Below are positions 9,212 through 16,779 of a DNA stretch of 64,000 bases, in pieces (the stretch's first letter is position 1; each line of letters opens with the position of its first letter). Below the pieces are notes generated by a model. It saw only the letters and a program-made list of their open reading frames with translations. It was not told the origin of the DNA and searched no databases. Source of the DNA: CAVRCA01 sp965218045 (GTDB lineage Bacteria > Pseudomonadota > Alphaproteobacteria > Acetobacterales > Acetobacteraceae); NCBI GenBank assembly GCA_965218045.1, contig CBDCJX010000002.1, positions 124,001 to 188,000 on the forward strand. The letters run 5' to 3'. The position numbers and the translations under genes were made by a program.

Positions 9212-9433
9212 TCAGGTCTCCGGCGCCGACGTGCGGGCGCGGGAGCCCTCGCGAACGAGCTGCTTCAGCATCGAGCGCGCCACCGCCAAGGTGTTCACGC
9301 CGCCGCGCTGCGAGATCTTCTCGCCGTATTCGGGATGCCGGACGGTGATGATGCCGTGACGGTCGGCGGTGTAGCGGCCCTGATGCGTCCGACCGCCGAT
9401 CTGGACGGTGACATCGACGCCCTCGTTTTCCAT
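9212..9433 (-). CDS. Small hypothetical protein (73 aa)
   Basis: This short protein begins MENEGVDVTVQIGGRTHQGRY and predicts a small beta-rich N-terminal half (GRYTADRHGIITVRH) followed by a helix (NTLAVARSMLKQLVREG). The start ATG has AAGGAG eight bases upstream, a good ribosome binding site, and its codon use matches its neighbours. It lies between the paa operon and the MntR-like gene on the same strand. I do not recognise the family; similar short proteins occur in alphaproteobacteria. Confidence 0.6.
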   Translation of the reverse strand: MENEGVDVTVQIGGRTHQGRYTADRHGIITVRHPEYGEKISQRGGVNTLAVARSMLKQLVREGSRARTSAPET

Positions 9434-9496
9434 CGCGGCCGGCTCCTTTGCGATGCTCGATGGTGAGCGCCGCCGGGGTTTGCGGTCAAGCACCCG

Positions 9497-10597
9497 CTAC
9501 TGCTGATCATAGTCGAGCGTCACCCGGCCGGTGAGGGGGCGCGACTGGCAGGTCAGCACGTAGCCGGCCTCGACCTCCCATCGCTCCAGCGAGTAGTTCG
9601 CCTGCATCTCCACCTCGCCTTCGACGAGCTTGGCGCGACAGGTGCAGCACATGCCGCCCTTGCAGGCGAACGGCAGGTCGAGCCCGGCGCGCAACGCCGC
9701 GTCCAGCACCGCCTCGTCGACGGCAACCGGCACTTCGGTGCGCACGCCGTCGATCGTCACCACGGCCGTGGCATGCGGCGCCTTGCCGGGCGCATCATGG
9801 GTTTGGACGACGCGGGGCGCGCGGGCACGCCCGTCCAGGGCCGAGGTGAAGCGCTCCACGTGGATGCGCTCGGCCGGCACTCCGAGCTCGGCGAGTGCCG
9901 CCTCGACGCCGTCGATCATGCTGAACGGGCCGCATATGTAGGCGTGGTCGACCGTCACCGGGCCGAGGACGTGGCGCAGCAGGAGTTGCAGCTTGTCCCG
10001 ATCCAGCCGCCCGTTCAGCACGTCCACGTCCTGCCGCTCGCGCGACAGCACGTGGAACACGGCGAGCCGGCCCATCGCGCCATCCTTCAGATCCTCGAGC
10101 ACGCCACGGAACAGGATCTCCTGTGTCGCGCGGCTGCCGTAGAACAGCAGGAAGCGGCTGTGCGGCTCGCGCGCCAGCACGGTCTTGATGATCGACAGAA
10201 TCGGCGTGATGCCCGACCCGGCGGCGAACCCGAGATGGACGCGCGCCGGGTTCGGCTCGGACGACCCGGGCACGCCGAAACGCCCCGTCGGGGTCATCAC
10301 GTCGACGGCATCGCCCGGGTTCAGCGCGCCGTGCGCCCAGGCCGAGAACAGCCCGCCCTCCAGGCGCTTGATGGCAATCCTGAGCTCGCCGTCATCGACC
10401 CCTGAGCAGATCGAGTACGAGCGCCGCACCTCCTCGCCGTCGAAACTGGTCCGCAGGGTCAGGTATTGGCCGGCGCGGAACCGATACTGCTCCGTCAGCT
10501 CCGGCGGAATGGCGAAAGCCACCGAGATCGCGTCCGCCGTCTCCCGCCGCACCTCGGCGATGCGCAGACGGTGAAAGCGCGGCACGCTTTCGGCCAT
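9497..10597 (-). CDS. paaE: Phenylacetyl-CoA epoxidase reductase subunit PaaE
   Basis: The 366-residue flavoprotein passes electrons from NADPH to the PaaABC epoxidase. In order it has an FAD-binding barrel (RRSYSICSG), an NADPH-binding part (GFAAGSGITPILSIIKTVL) and a C-terminal plant-type [2Fe-2S] domain whose cluster cysteines lie in CKGGMCCTCRAKL and LTCQS. The FNR-then-ferredoxin order and length are those of PaaE. Its ATG overlaps the paaD stop (TGATG), so it is the last gene of the paaABCDE operon. Confidence 0.95.
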   Translation of the reverse strand: MAESVPRFHRLRIAEVRRETADAISVAFAIPPELTEQYRFRAGQYLTLRTSFDGEEVRRSYSICSGVDDGELRIAIKRLEGGLFSAWAHGALNPGDAVDVMTPTGRFGVPGSSEPNPARVHLGFAAGSGITPILSIIKTVLAREPHSRFLLFYGSRATQEILFRGVLEDLKDGAMGRLAVFHVLSRERQDVDVLNGRLDRDKLQLLLRHVLGPVTVDHAYICGPFSMIDGVEAALAELGVPAERIHVERFTSALDGRARAPRVVQTHDAPGKAPHATAVVTIDGVRTEVPVAVDEAVLDAALRAGLDLPFACKGGMCCTCRAKLVEGEVEMQANYSLERWEVEAGYVLTCQSRPLTGRVTLDYDQQ

Positions 10598-11106
10598 CAA
10601 TGGCACTTGAAGTGGTCGAACGGCTCGCGACAGGCGAGGCACCGCCACAGCGCCTTGCAGGAGGTCGAGCCGAACTCGGCCAGACGCTCGGTTTCCGCCG
10701 CGCCGCAACGCGGACACGTCACCGCGTCCTGGCCGAACAGCGCGGCGCGACCGGCACCCGGCTCGGGCGGCGGCGCGATGCCGTACTCGCGCAGCTTGCG
10801 CCGGCCCTCAGCGCTCATCCAGTCGGTGGTCCAGGCGGGCGAGAGCACCGTCCGCACCCTCGCACCCGGGATGCCGACGCGGGCCAGCGCGAGCTCGACC
10901 TCGATCGCGATCATCGCCATTGCCGGGCAGCCGGAATAGGTCGGCGTGATCTCCACCTCGACCGTGCTGTCCTCGCTCACCCGCACGTCGCGCAGCACGC
11001 CGAGATCGGCGATGGTCAGCACCGGCAGCTCGGGGTCGACCACCTCGGCCGCCGCTTGCCAAGCCCGTTCGCGCAACGCAGGCACGGCGTTGTCGGGCGG
11101 GCTCAC
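10597..11106 (-). CDS. paaD: Phenylacetyl-CoA epoxidase maturation protein PaaD
   Basis: The 169-residue protein has an N-terminal MIP18/DUF59 domain (VVDPELPVLTIADLGVLRDV, then YSGCPAMAMI) and a C-terminal zinc ribbon with CPRCG and CLAC. PaaD is needed for a working phenylacetyl-CoA epoxidase, probably in iron-sulfur or diiron maturation, and is not part of the core complex. The start is a GTG within a four-base GTGA overlap with the paaC stop. Confidence 0.94.
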   Translation of the reverse strand: MSPPDNAVPALRERAWQAAAEVVDPELPVLTIADLGVLRDVRVSEDSTVEVEITPTYSGCPAMAMIAIEVELALARVGIPGARVRTVLSPAWTTDWMSAEGRRKLREYGIAPPPEPGAGRAALFGQDAVTCPRCGAAETERLAEFGSTSCKALWRCLACREPFDHFKCH

Positions 11107-11879
11107 CAGGTGGCCCCCGGATAGGTGCGCGGCAGGTGCTGCATCTCCGCCAGCAGATGGCCGAGATGCTCGCTGTGACGCCCGGCCCGGCCGCCGCGCT
11201 GCATCCAGCTTTCGGCGGGTCGATCGAGCGTGGCCTCGCGCAGCACCCGATCCAACGTCGAATCCCAAGCTGGGCGCAGCTCGGCGGCATCGACGACCAC
11301 CCCCGCCGCAATCAGCGCCTCCTCGCCCGCGTCCGCCTCGAACAGCTCGCCCACGAACGGAAACAGCGCGTCGAGCCCCGCCTGGGCGCGGCGACGGCTT
11401 TCCTCGGTGCCGTCGCCGAGCCGGATCAGCCACTCGGCGGCGTGACGCAGATGGTAGGCGCTCTCCTTCTCGGATTTGGCGGCAATGGCGGCGAGCGTCG
11501 GGTCGGTCGAGCGCGTCATCGCCCGCCAATACGGGTCGGCGAAGGCGGAGTACAAGCACTGGCGGACAATGGTCTGGGCGAAATCACCGTTCGGCTGCTC
11601 GACCAGCAGCAGGTTGCGGTATTGCGGGGCGTCGCGCAGGTAGGCGTATTGGTCCTCGTCATGGCCCGCGCCCTCGCAAGCCGCCGCGTGGGTATAGAGC
11701 GCGCGTGCTTGGCCGATCAGGTCGAGGCCGATATTGGCCAGCGCCAGCTCCTCCTCCAGCATCGGCGCCCGGCCGGTCCATTGCGAGAGGCGGTGGCCGA
11801 GGATCAGCGCGTCATCGGCTCGGCCCAGCGCGTAGCGGACCAGCGGCGTCTCGGCGACCTCGATCGAGGTGGTGGCCAT
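11103..11879 (-). CDS. paaC: Phenylacetyl-CoA epoxidase structural subunit PaaC
   Basis: The 258-residue ferritin-like four-helix protein pairs with PaaA in the epoxidase. ALGRADDALILGHRLSQWTG and EKESAYHLRHAAEWLIRLGDG are typical PaaC segments; the family keeps the ferritin fold without a catalytic diiron site. The start ATG is four bases after the paaB stop. An upstream extension of the frame lies within paaB and was not used. Confidence 0.95.
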   Translation of the reverse strand: MATTSIEVAETPLVRYALGRADDALILGHRLSQWTGRAPMLEEELALANIGLDLIGQARALYTHAAACEGAGHDEDQYAYLRDAPQYRNLLLVEQPNGDFAQTIVRQCLYSAFADPYWRAMTRSTDPTLAAIAAKSEKESAYHLRHAAEWLIRLGDGTEESRRRAQAGLDALFPFVGELFEADAGEEALIAAGVVVDAAELRPAWDSTLDRVLREATLDRPAESWMQRGGRAGRHSEHLGHLLAEMQHLPRTYPGATW

Positions 11880-11883
11880 CGCG

Positions 11884-12174
11884 CTACATGTGCCCGACGT
11901 CCTCGGGCACCTCGTAGAACGTGGGGTGGCGATAGATCTTGTCGGCGGCTGGCTCGAACAGCATCGCTTTGTCGGCCGGATCGCTGGCCACGATCGCCAC
12001 CGAGGGCACGACCCAGATGGACAAGCCCTCGCCGCGCCGGGTGTAGACGTCGCGCGCCGCCTGCAACGCCATCTCGGCATCAGCGGCGTGCAGCGACCCC
12101 ACATGCCGGTGGGACAGGCCGTTGCGGCTGCGTATGAACACCTCCCAGATCGGGATGGTGGGGGTTGCGGCCAT
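11884..12174 (-). CDS. paaB: Phenylacetyl-CoA epoxidase bridging subunit PaaB
   Basis: The 96-residue subunit begins with IPIWEVFIRSRNGLSHRHVGSLHA, the diagnostic PaaB start, and ends near FYEVPEDVGHM. PaaB bridges two PaaAC heterodimers. Nineteen bases separate it from the end of paaA on the same strand. Confidence 0.95.
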   Translation of the reverse strand: MAATPTIPIWEVFIRSRNGLSHRHVGSLHAADAEMALQAARDVYTRRGEGLSIWVVPSVAIVASDPADKAMLFEPAADKIYRHPTFYEVPEDVGHM

Positions 12175-12194
12175 GCTCCGGCTCCGGCGCGGGC

Positions 12195-13181
12195 TCAGGC
12201 GGCAGCTTGCTGCGCGCGTGCCCGACGCTTGGCGGCATGAGCGAGGGCTGCCTCGCGCACCCAGCCGCCCGCCTCGTGCGCGTCCTGCCGTGCGGCCAGG
12301 CGATCGCGGTTGCACGGGCCGTTGCCGGCCAGCACCTGACGGAACTCGGCCCAGTCGATCTCGCCGAATTCCCAGTGCTTCGTGTCCTCGTTCCAGCGCA
12401 GCGCCGGATCGGGGAAGCTCAGCCCCAGCGAATGGCCCTGCGGCACCGTGGCGTCGACGAATTTCTGGCGCAGCTCGTCATTGCTGAACCGCTTGATCTT
12501 CCAGCGGGTCGACTGGTCCGAGTGTTGCGATTCCGCGTCCGGCGGCCCGAACATCATCAGGCACGGCCACCACCAGCGGTCCAGCGCGTCCTGCGCCATC
12601 GCCTTCTGCTCGGCGCTGCCGCGCGACAGGGTGAGCATGATCTCGAAACCCTGGCGCTGGTGAAAGCTCTCCTCCTTGCAGACGCGGATCATGGCGCGCG
12701 CGTAGGGGCCGTAGGAGCAGCGGCAGAGCGGGATCTGGTTCATGATCGCCGCGCCGTCGACCAGCCAGCCGATGGCGCCGATATCCGCCCAGGTCAGGGT
12801 CGGGTAGTTGAAGATCGACGAGTACTTTGCCCTTCCCGCTAGCAACTGGTCGACCAGCGCCTCGCGGGTTACGCCCAGCGTCTCGGCGGCGGCGTAGAGA
12901 TATAGGCCGTGGCCGCCTTCGTCCTGCACCTTGGCGAGCAGCGCCGCCTTGCGTCGCAAGGACGGAGCGCGGGTGAGCCAGTTGCCCTCCGGCAGCATGC
13001 CAACGATCTCGGAATGGGCGTGCTGCGAGATCTGGCGCACCAGGCTGCGGCGATACGCCTGCGGCATCCAGTCGTTCGCCTCGATGCGCTCCTCGGCATC
13101 CACCCGCGCCTGGAAGCGGTCGAGCAGGTCCTCGGGCTCGGCCGGTGCGGCGTCACGCGTGTTCAGGGCCTGGGTATACAT
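12195..13181 (-). CDS. paaA: Phenylacetyl-CoA epoxidase catalytic subunit PaaA
   Basis: The 328-residue diiron oxygenase epoxidises the ring of phenylacetyl-CoA, the second step of the phenylacetate route. Iron ligands lie in KVQDEGGHGLYLY and CKEESFHQRQGFE, and FGPPDAESQHSDQSTRWKIKR is a family hallmark. The start is ATG with GGGAG nine bases upstream. A TTATAA (13209-13214) could serve as a -10 box on this strand, but no good -35 accompanies it. paaK, paaG, paaZ and a paaR/paaX regulator are absent from the window. Confidence 0.96.
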   Translation of the reverse strand: MYTQALNTRDAAPAEPEDLLDRFQARVDAEERIEANDWMPQAYRRSLVRQISQHAHSEIVGMLPEGNWLTRAPSLRRKAALLAKVQDEGGHGLYLYAAAETLGVTREALVDQLLAGRAKYSSIFNYPTLTWADIGAIGWLVDGAAIMNQIPLCRCSYGPYARAMIRVCKEESFHQRQGFEIMLTLSRGSAEQKAMAQDALDRWWWPCLMMFGPPDAESQHSDQSTRWKIKRFSNDELRQKFVDATVPQGHSLGLSFPDPALRWNEDTKHWEFGEIDWAEFRQVLAGNGPCNRDRLAARQDAHEAGGWVREAALAHAAKRRARAQQAAA

Positions 13182-13276
13182 GGGCGCGGCTCCCGATGCT
13201 CGCTCTGCTTATAACGCATTTTGGGAGCGGGTGCGGCCGGCGCCAGGAGGGAAGCCCTGGAAAGCTCCCATGTGAG

Positions 13277-13353
13277 TGGCGCGCCCGAGAAGATTCGAAC
13301 TCCTAACCCCCAGATCCGTAGTCTGGTGCTCTATCCAATTGAGCTACGGGCGC
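13277..13353 (-). tRNA. tRNA-Arg (anticodon ACG)
   Basis: Read on the minus strand, GCGCCCG pairs with CGGGCGC as the acceptor stem. The anticodon arm is CCAGA, loop CTACGGA, TCTGG, giving anticodon ACG (decoding CGU, with inosine CGC and CGA). The T arm holds GTTCGAAT and CCA is encoded. Length is 77 bases. It sits 95 bp upstream of paaA on the same strand. Confidence 0.97.
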
Positions 13354-13472
13354 AGCCGAGGGCGGGGGTGTAGCGGATGCTACGCGGCACGGCAAGCCGC
13401 AGCCCCCGCCGGCGCGCCAACCGGAGTGCCCACCGGCGGCCGCTCGGGGAGCCAACCGCCGGCGGGCGGACG

Positions 13473-14435
13473 TCAGTTCGGCAGGTGGAGCACGGCCTTG
13501 CCGGCGAAGCCTCGATCGACGAGTTGACGCGCAACGGTGGCGATCTCGGTCCACGGTGCTTCGATACCGATGCGAGGCTGTAGTGCGCCTCGTTCGACAA
13601 GTCGGAGCAGCAGCGCCAGCCCGTCGGCGGCGGGTTCCGTTGCCGCGATGTCGTCTCCAAGAATGATGGAGTGCAGGGACGTACCCGAAGTTCGTAGGAA
13701 CACCGCGCTGTCGAACGTGACGGGCGAGCCTTCCGTGACCCCGACCGTGACGCAGGTGCCGTTTCGCCGGAGCATGGTCAGCGCGGCGGACAGCGCCGAT
13801 CCCCCGACCGAATCGAGAATGAAGTCGAAGGGTCCGGACGCCCGCGCCGCCTCGAGTGTCTCCCCCACGATCACGCCGCCCGTGCTCGACGCCTCGACGA
13901 GTGCCCGCTGCTGTTCGTGGCGGATGTGTGAGTAGACCAGGGCCCCGGAGGTCGTGGCCAGTTGGATCGCGATCTGCCCGACGCCGCCGGTGGCGCCATC
14001 CACCAGGACCTTGCGTCCGAGGAGGAGGCCGCCCTTGCGCAGAGCATGCAACGCCGTCAGCCCGGCGACCGGCAAGCTCGCCGCCTGCGCGTCCGTTACG
14101 CTGCGCGGAATGACGGCGATCAGGTTCAGCGGCGCGTGGACCCGCTCCGCCCAAGCGCCGACCGGCAGCAGCCCGACAACGCGCGTGCCGACATCCGGGG
14201 CACCCGACACGCCGTTGGTCTGTTCGACGACGCCGACGAAATCCCAGCCGGGCGTGATTCCTGTTTCGGTGATGGTGAGTGCGCGTTTGACCTCGCCTCG
14301 ATTGAGCGAGATCGCCGTGACCCGGACGGTGATCTCGCCCGCTGCCGCCGGCGACAGGCTCGCGCCGCGCACCGCTAGTCGATCAGGATCGGATTGATCG
14401 ACAGTGATGGCGTTGATCTGATTGGACGGCATCAT
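13473..14435 (-). CDS. Quinone oxidoreductase-like MDR (zinc-independent alcohol dehydrogenase family) protein
   Basis: The 320-residue protein has a GroES-like N-terminus (LSLNRGEVKRAL-like segment, then GWDFVGVVE) and a Rossmann domain with VLVDGATGGVGQIAIQLA. The zinc-binding cysteines of classical alcohol dehydrogenases are absent, so it belongs with NADPH:quinone oxidoreductase or enoyl reductase types. The start is ATG with AGGAAGG five bases upstream; a second ATG follows immediately. It lies 23 bases after the CobW gene and is the last gene of the long cyclic-amide run, though it may be only loosely connected with it. Confidence 0.85.
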   Translation of the reverse strand: MMPSNQINAITVDQSDPDRLAVRGASLSPAAAGEITVRVTAISLNRGEVKRALTITETGITPGWDFVGVVEQTNGVSGAPDVGTRVVGLLPVGAWAERVHAPLNLIAVIPRSVTDAQAASLPVAGLTALHALRKGGLLLGRKVLVDGATGGVGQIAIQLATTSGALVYSHIRHEQQRALVEASSTGGVIVGETLEAARASGPFDFILDSVGGSALSAALTMLRRNGTCVTVGVTEGSPVTFDSAVFLRTSGTSLHSIILGDDIAATEPAADGLALLLRLVERGALQPRIGIEAPWTEIATVARQLVDRGFAGKAVLHLPN

Positions 14436-14458
14436 CAAGGCCTTCCTACCAACCTGTA

Positions 14459-15451
14459 TCAGGCAAGCCCCGTCACGGACAGGTCGGCGCGACCGCCCGC
14501 GCGTTGGAATGTCTCGAGCGATTCGCCGATGCGCGTCGGATCGATGTCGCGCGTGATGAAGACGAGATAGGAGCGATGCGCGCCGGCCGGCCAGTCGCGC
14601 AGGTGCTCGGGCGGATGAACCACATGCTGCGCGACGTTCATCACCACCGGCCCGGCATCGCCGATGTCGAGCAGTCCCTTGATGCGCAGCACATCCGGCC
14701 CGCGCGCCTGGAGCAGCATGCCGAGCCATACGCCGAACGCCGGCCAGTCGAGCGGGGCGGTAAACCCCAGCGTCGTCGATTGCACCTCCGGATGCGGCAT
14801 GTCCGTGCCGGGATCGGCGTCGATCACCGCGTGCGATCCTGCTGCCGGAGACAGCGCGTCGAAGCCGTCGCCGAACGAGGACATCGTGATCGTCGCGGTC
14901 GGATTGAGCTGCCGCACCCGCATCTGGCAGCCGGTGACTGCTCCGGGTGCGGCGAGACCGATCTTGGTCACCACCACCCGGTCGGCGGCGATGATCTGCT
15001 TGCGGATTTCGGGCTGCCGCTCGATCTGCGCTTCCGCATTGATCGCATCGAGCGTCACCACCACCGAGGCCGGGGCGAAGTGATGCCTTAGCACCGGGTC
15101 GGTCGCGAGCGTGAACAGCACCGGCACCGGATCGGCGAGCCCGCTGGTCTCGATCACCACCTGTTCGAGGGGTGCTAGCGCGCCACTCTGCTCGAGGTCG
15201 AGCAACTCGCGGAAAGTTCGCACCAGATCCTCGCGCCGGTTGCAGCAGACGCACCCGCCTTGCAGCAGCACCGACTGCTCCTCGACCAGACGCACGAGGT
15301 GATGATCCACGCCCACCGCGCCGAACTCGTTGATGACGACACCGATCCCGCCGCCGCCGCGGTCGGCCAGATAGCGGCGCAGCAAAGTGGTCTTGCCGCT
15401 GCCGAGAAAGCCCGACAGCACGGTAACCGCCCGACGCCCGTCCGCCGTCAT
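14459..15451 (-). CDS. CobW/COG0523-family GTPase (metallochaperone-like)
   Basis: The 330-residue P-loop GTPase has Walker A GFLGSGKTTLL near residue 14, INEFGAVGVDH, the metal-binding GGCVCCNRREDL, ETSGLADP, and a C-terminal CobW domain ending in VFITRDIDP. COG0523 proteins insert or traffic zinc, cobalt or other metals using GTP. VVTKIGLAAPG stands where the usual base-specificity motif NKxD reads differently. Its ATG overlaps the stop of the small CxxC protein gene, so the two are translationally coupled. The nearby client could be the metal-dependent NodB-fold hydrolase two genes upstream (inference). Confidence 0.87.
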   Translation of the reverse strand: MTADGRRAVTVLSGFLGSGKTTLLRRYLADRGGGGIGVVINEFGAVGVDHHLVRLVEEQSVLLQGGCVCCNRREDLVRTFRELLDLEQSGALAPLEQVVIETSGLADPVPVLFTLATDPVLRHHFAPASVVVTLDAINAEAQIERQPEIRKQIIAADRVVVTKIGLAAPGAVTGCQMRVRQLNPTATITMSSFGDGFDALSPAAGSHAVIDADPGTDMPHPEVQSTTLGFTAPLDWPAFGVWLGMLLQARGPDVLRIKGLLDIGDAGPVVMNVAQHVVHPPEHLRDWPAGAHRSYLVFITRDIDPTRIGESLETFQRAGGRADLSVTGLA

Positions 15452-15792
15452 GCCGCGTCGTCCGATGCCGCGCGTCGCAGCCGATCCAGCAGCGCCGGGT
15501 CGAGTGGATCGAGCGGACGGCCGGCCATCCCGCCCGCCGCCGGCCACAACTCCGCCAAGCTCGCCACCACACGCTGATCGCCTTTGCGGTTGCCGATCAC
15601 GTAGTTCGTGGCGCTCCAGTCGTCGCTGATGTCGAGGCCGTAGAACGCGAGCACCTGGCCGAGCAGCCGGGTGCGGGCGTGGCGGCCCTGCCGGCGCAGC
15701 GTCTCGCCCGCGCCCTGGCTGGACGCCTGAGGATCGAGCAGGCGCTCGGACCAGTGGATTTCGCTGAACATCTGCCCGCACAGCACGCACAT
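15448..15792 (-). CDS. Hypothetical CobW-associated protein with N-terminal CxxC (114 aa)
   Basis: The protein opens MCVLCGQMFSEIHWSERL, an N-terminal CxxC followed by histidine, and continues with a helix-rich part including LGQVLAFYGLDISDDWSATNYVIGNRKG. It ends in the ATGA overlap with the CobW gene. A GTG at 15795 immediately before the ATG is an alternative start; AGGAG lies upstream of both. The coupling and the cysteine pair suggest a metal- or protein-handling partner of the GTPase. I know no assigned function. Confidence 0.7.
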   Translation of the reverse strand: MCVLCGQMFSEIHWSERLLDPQASSQGAGETLRRQGRHARTRLLGQVLAFYGLDISDDWSATNYVIGNRKGDQRVVASLAELWPAAGGMAGRPLDPLDPALLDRLRRAASDDAA

Positions 15793-15835
15793 CACCCCGG
15801 TCTCCTGCTGGTCGAGCCTGCTAGTTGCGCCTGCG

Positions 15836-16720
15836 TCACCTCGCTGCGAACGGCTGCCGCGCGCGGAAATCTTCCGCGATCTCCTCCATCGTCATCCAGC
15901 GAACGCCATCATGCGCATTGATGTGGCCAATCAGCCGCTCCAGCATCATCAGCACCTGCGGCCGGCCGCTGACGTCGGGGTGGATAGTGATCGGAAACAC
16001 CCCGTAGTCCATCTCGCGATACACCCAGTCGAACTGGTCGCGCCACATTTCCTCAAGATGGCGCGGGTTGACGAAACCGTGGCTGTTCGGCGCCTTCTTG
16101 ATGAACATCATCGGCGGCAGATCGTCGACGTACCAGTTCGCGCCGATCTCGACCAGATCGACCTCCTTGCCGCGCTTCAGTGGCTGCATCCACTCGGCGG
16201 CGGTCTTCGAGTAGTCGATCTTCGTCCAGGAGTCGCCGACGCGCGCATAGAACGGCACGAAATCGTTGTAGGCTTGGCTGTGATCGTAGCGGAAGCCGTT
16301 CTGCAGCAGCAGCTCCGCTGTCGCGCTCGACATCTCCCACCAAGGCGCCACGTAGCCACGCGGCTTCTTGCCCGAATATTGCTCGATTAATTCGATCGAC
16401 TTCTTGAGCACGTCCTCTTCCTGTCGGCGAGTCATCGCGACCGGGTTCTCGTGCGAATAGCCGTGCGCGCCGATCTCGTGCCCGGCTGCGGCGATCATCC
16501 GTGTCTCCTCGGGGAAGGTCTCGATCGAATGACCCGGGATGAACCAGCTCGCCTTGATCTTGAACTTGTCGAACAGTTTTAGCAGCCGCGGCGTTCCCAC
16601 CTCGCCCGCGAACACGCCGCGCTGGATGTCGGACGGCGAGTCCTCACCGCCGTACGAGCCGAGCCAGCCGGCGACGGCATCGATGTCGACACCGAAGACG
16701 CAGTTGATCTGCTTTGCCAC
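15836..16720 (-). CDS. NodB-fold polysaccharide deacetylase-family hydrolase, possible cyclic imide hydrolase
   Basis: The 294-residue protein has the NodB metal site: VDID at 11-14, HxxxH at 86-90 (HGYSH), PRGYVAPWW, and a late PITIHPDVSGRP. It lacks a signal peptide, unlike most cell-wall deacetylases. The length and the compact N-terminus beginning directly with the aspartate motif resemble cytoplasmic HpPgdA-type enzymes and the cyclic imide hydrolases (about 293 residues) of pseudomonads; this second comparison is from memory. The start is GTG with AGGAAGGA seven bases upstream. Lying 59 bases downstream of a hydantoinase B gene, it probably opens a cyclic imide or amide ring or deacetylates an intermediate. 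Confidence 0.8.
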   Translation of the reverse strand: MAKQINCVFGVDIDAVAGWLGSYGGEDSPSDIQRGVFAGEVGTPRLLKLFDKFKIKASWFIPGHSIETFPEETRMIAAAGHEIGAHGYSHENPVAMTRRQEEDVLKKSIELIEQYSGKKPRGYVAPWWEMSSATAELLLQNGFRYDHSQAYNDFVPFYARVGDSWTKIDYSKTAAEWMQPLKRGKEVDLVEIGANWYVDDLPPMMFIKKAPNSHGFVNPRHLEEMWRDQFDWVYREMDYGVFPITIHPDVSGRPQVLMMLERLIGHINAHDGVRWMTMEEIAEDFRARQPFAAR

Positions 16721-16779
16721 TCGCTTGTCCTTCCTGGTTGTCGCTCCCGCGCCCAGCGCCGCTTGCCACGGATGCCGGG

